Origin: Desulfobacterales bacterium
GTDB taxonomy: Bacteria > Desulfobacterota > Desulfobacteria > Desulfobacterales > RPRI01
NCBI GenBank assembly: GCA_030689795.1
Contig: JAUYEO010000334.1
Coordinates: 1-7,119 of the forward strand
Direction: 5' to 3'
DNA length: 7,119 nt
The position numbers were made by a program, and so were the translations under genes. The number at the start of each line of letters is the position of its first letter. The stretch's first letter is position 1. Positions 7,024 through 7,119 of this stretch are shown here, piece after piece. A model generated the notes under the pieces. The model did not search any database. It worked only from the letters and a program-made list of their open reading frames with translations, and was not told the DNA's origin.

Positions 7024-7117
7024 TTAGGACGCAGATGAACGCAGATTCCCAGGATTTTCAATATAAAGTACTAATAGAATAGTTATCTGCGGGTATCGGC
7101 ATAAATCGGCGTCCTAA
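7024..7117. repeat. 94-bp MITE-like inverted repeat with 10-base internal periodicity
   Basis: The ends are a perfect 9-bp inverted repeat: TTAGGACGC at 7024-7032 and GCGTCCTAA at 7109-7117. Continuing inward, the arms 7024-7050 and 7091-7117 pair at 21 of 27 positions. Each arm is made of 10-base units with a GCAGAT or GCCGAT core: CGCAGATGAA at 7030-7039 and CGCAGATTCC at 7040-7049 on the plus strand, and CGCCGATTTA, TGCCGATACC and CGCAGATAAC in succession on the minus strand (7111 down to 7082). The centre (about 7056-7081) is AT-rich. This resembles the short intergenic repeats with GCAGAT/GCGGAT units recalled from many Desulfobacterota genomes; the family name is not known to me. No open reading frame is inside. 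Confidence 0.7.
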
Positions 7118-7119
7118 TT

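Larger units (their letters stand above)
6758..7119. other. Non-coding region upstream of the response-regulator operon
   Basis: These 362 bases contain no convincing gene on either strand. They hold, in order, the leader of the minus-strand operon (6758 to about 6842), a large inverted repeat (6843-6895), a T7 run at 6905-6911, an AT-rich segment (about 6930-6980), small palindromes CCATATGG at 6996-7003 and GGAAATTCC at 7012-7020, and a MITE-like element (7024-7117). No clear sigma-70 or sigma-54 promoter was found for the minus-strand operon, although its promoter should lie here. The best minus-strand -10 resemblance, TATTAT complementary to 6790-6795, lacks a good -35. Confidence 0.7.

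Noticed and set aside
7030..7111. 10-base repeats considered as a CRISPR fragment
   Set aside because: Units are far too short, have no unique spacers, and are arranged in opposed arms rather than one direction.

Overview
The window is an ordinary-looking bacterial chromosomal segment of moderate GC. It holds two compact gene clusters that converge near position 4500, followed by a non-coding, repeat-bearing stretch at the right end. Protein sequence style, the valS-nadC linkage and the type of intergenic repeat suggest an anaerobic member of the Desulfobacterota (former Deltaproteobacteria, perhaps Desulfobacterales). This is an inference from general familiarity; no rRNA or other taxonomic marker is present.

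Plus-strand cluster (31-4494): valS (valyl-tRNA synthetase), then nadC (quinolinate phosphoribosyltransferase) one base later, then a rhomboid-type intramembrane serine protease whose start overlaps the nadC stop by 4 bases. The three are almost certainly co-transcribed, with the third gene probably translated by coupling. The rhomboid protein is the most unusual gene here. After a complete six-helix protease core with the Ser-His dyad, it carries a soluble tail of about 73 residues that resembles the substrate-binding C-terminal domain of DnaJ/CbpA (Hsp40) co-chaperones, with no J domain or zinc finger.

Minus-strand cluster (6757 down to 4501): a response regulator with a GGDEF output domain (predicted diguanylate cyclase), a small GNAT acetyltransferase, and a DUF2156 / LPG-synthase-C-like protein, which is also GNAT-fold. 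Successive genes overlap by 7 and 4 bases, so they form one translationally coupled operon. This suggests that a phosphorelay/c-di-GMP signalling protein is co-produced with two predicted acyl- or aminoacyl-transferases. No histidine kinase is in the window. The two clusters end 6 bases apart with no recognisable terminator between them.

Right-hand non-coding region (6758-7119): it contains the leader of the minus-strand operon, a 53-bp near-perfect inverted repeat (6843-6895) bracketed by TTA on both sides, an AT-rich stretch, and a 94-bp MITE-like element (7024-7117). The arms of that element are inverted copies built from a 10-base-period motif. No tRNA, rRNA, CRISPR array, transposase or riboswitch was recognised.
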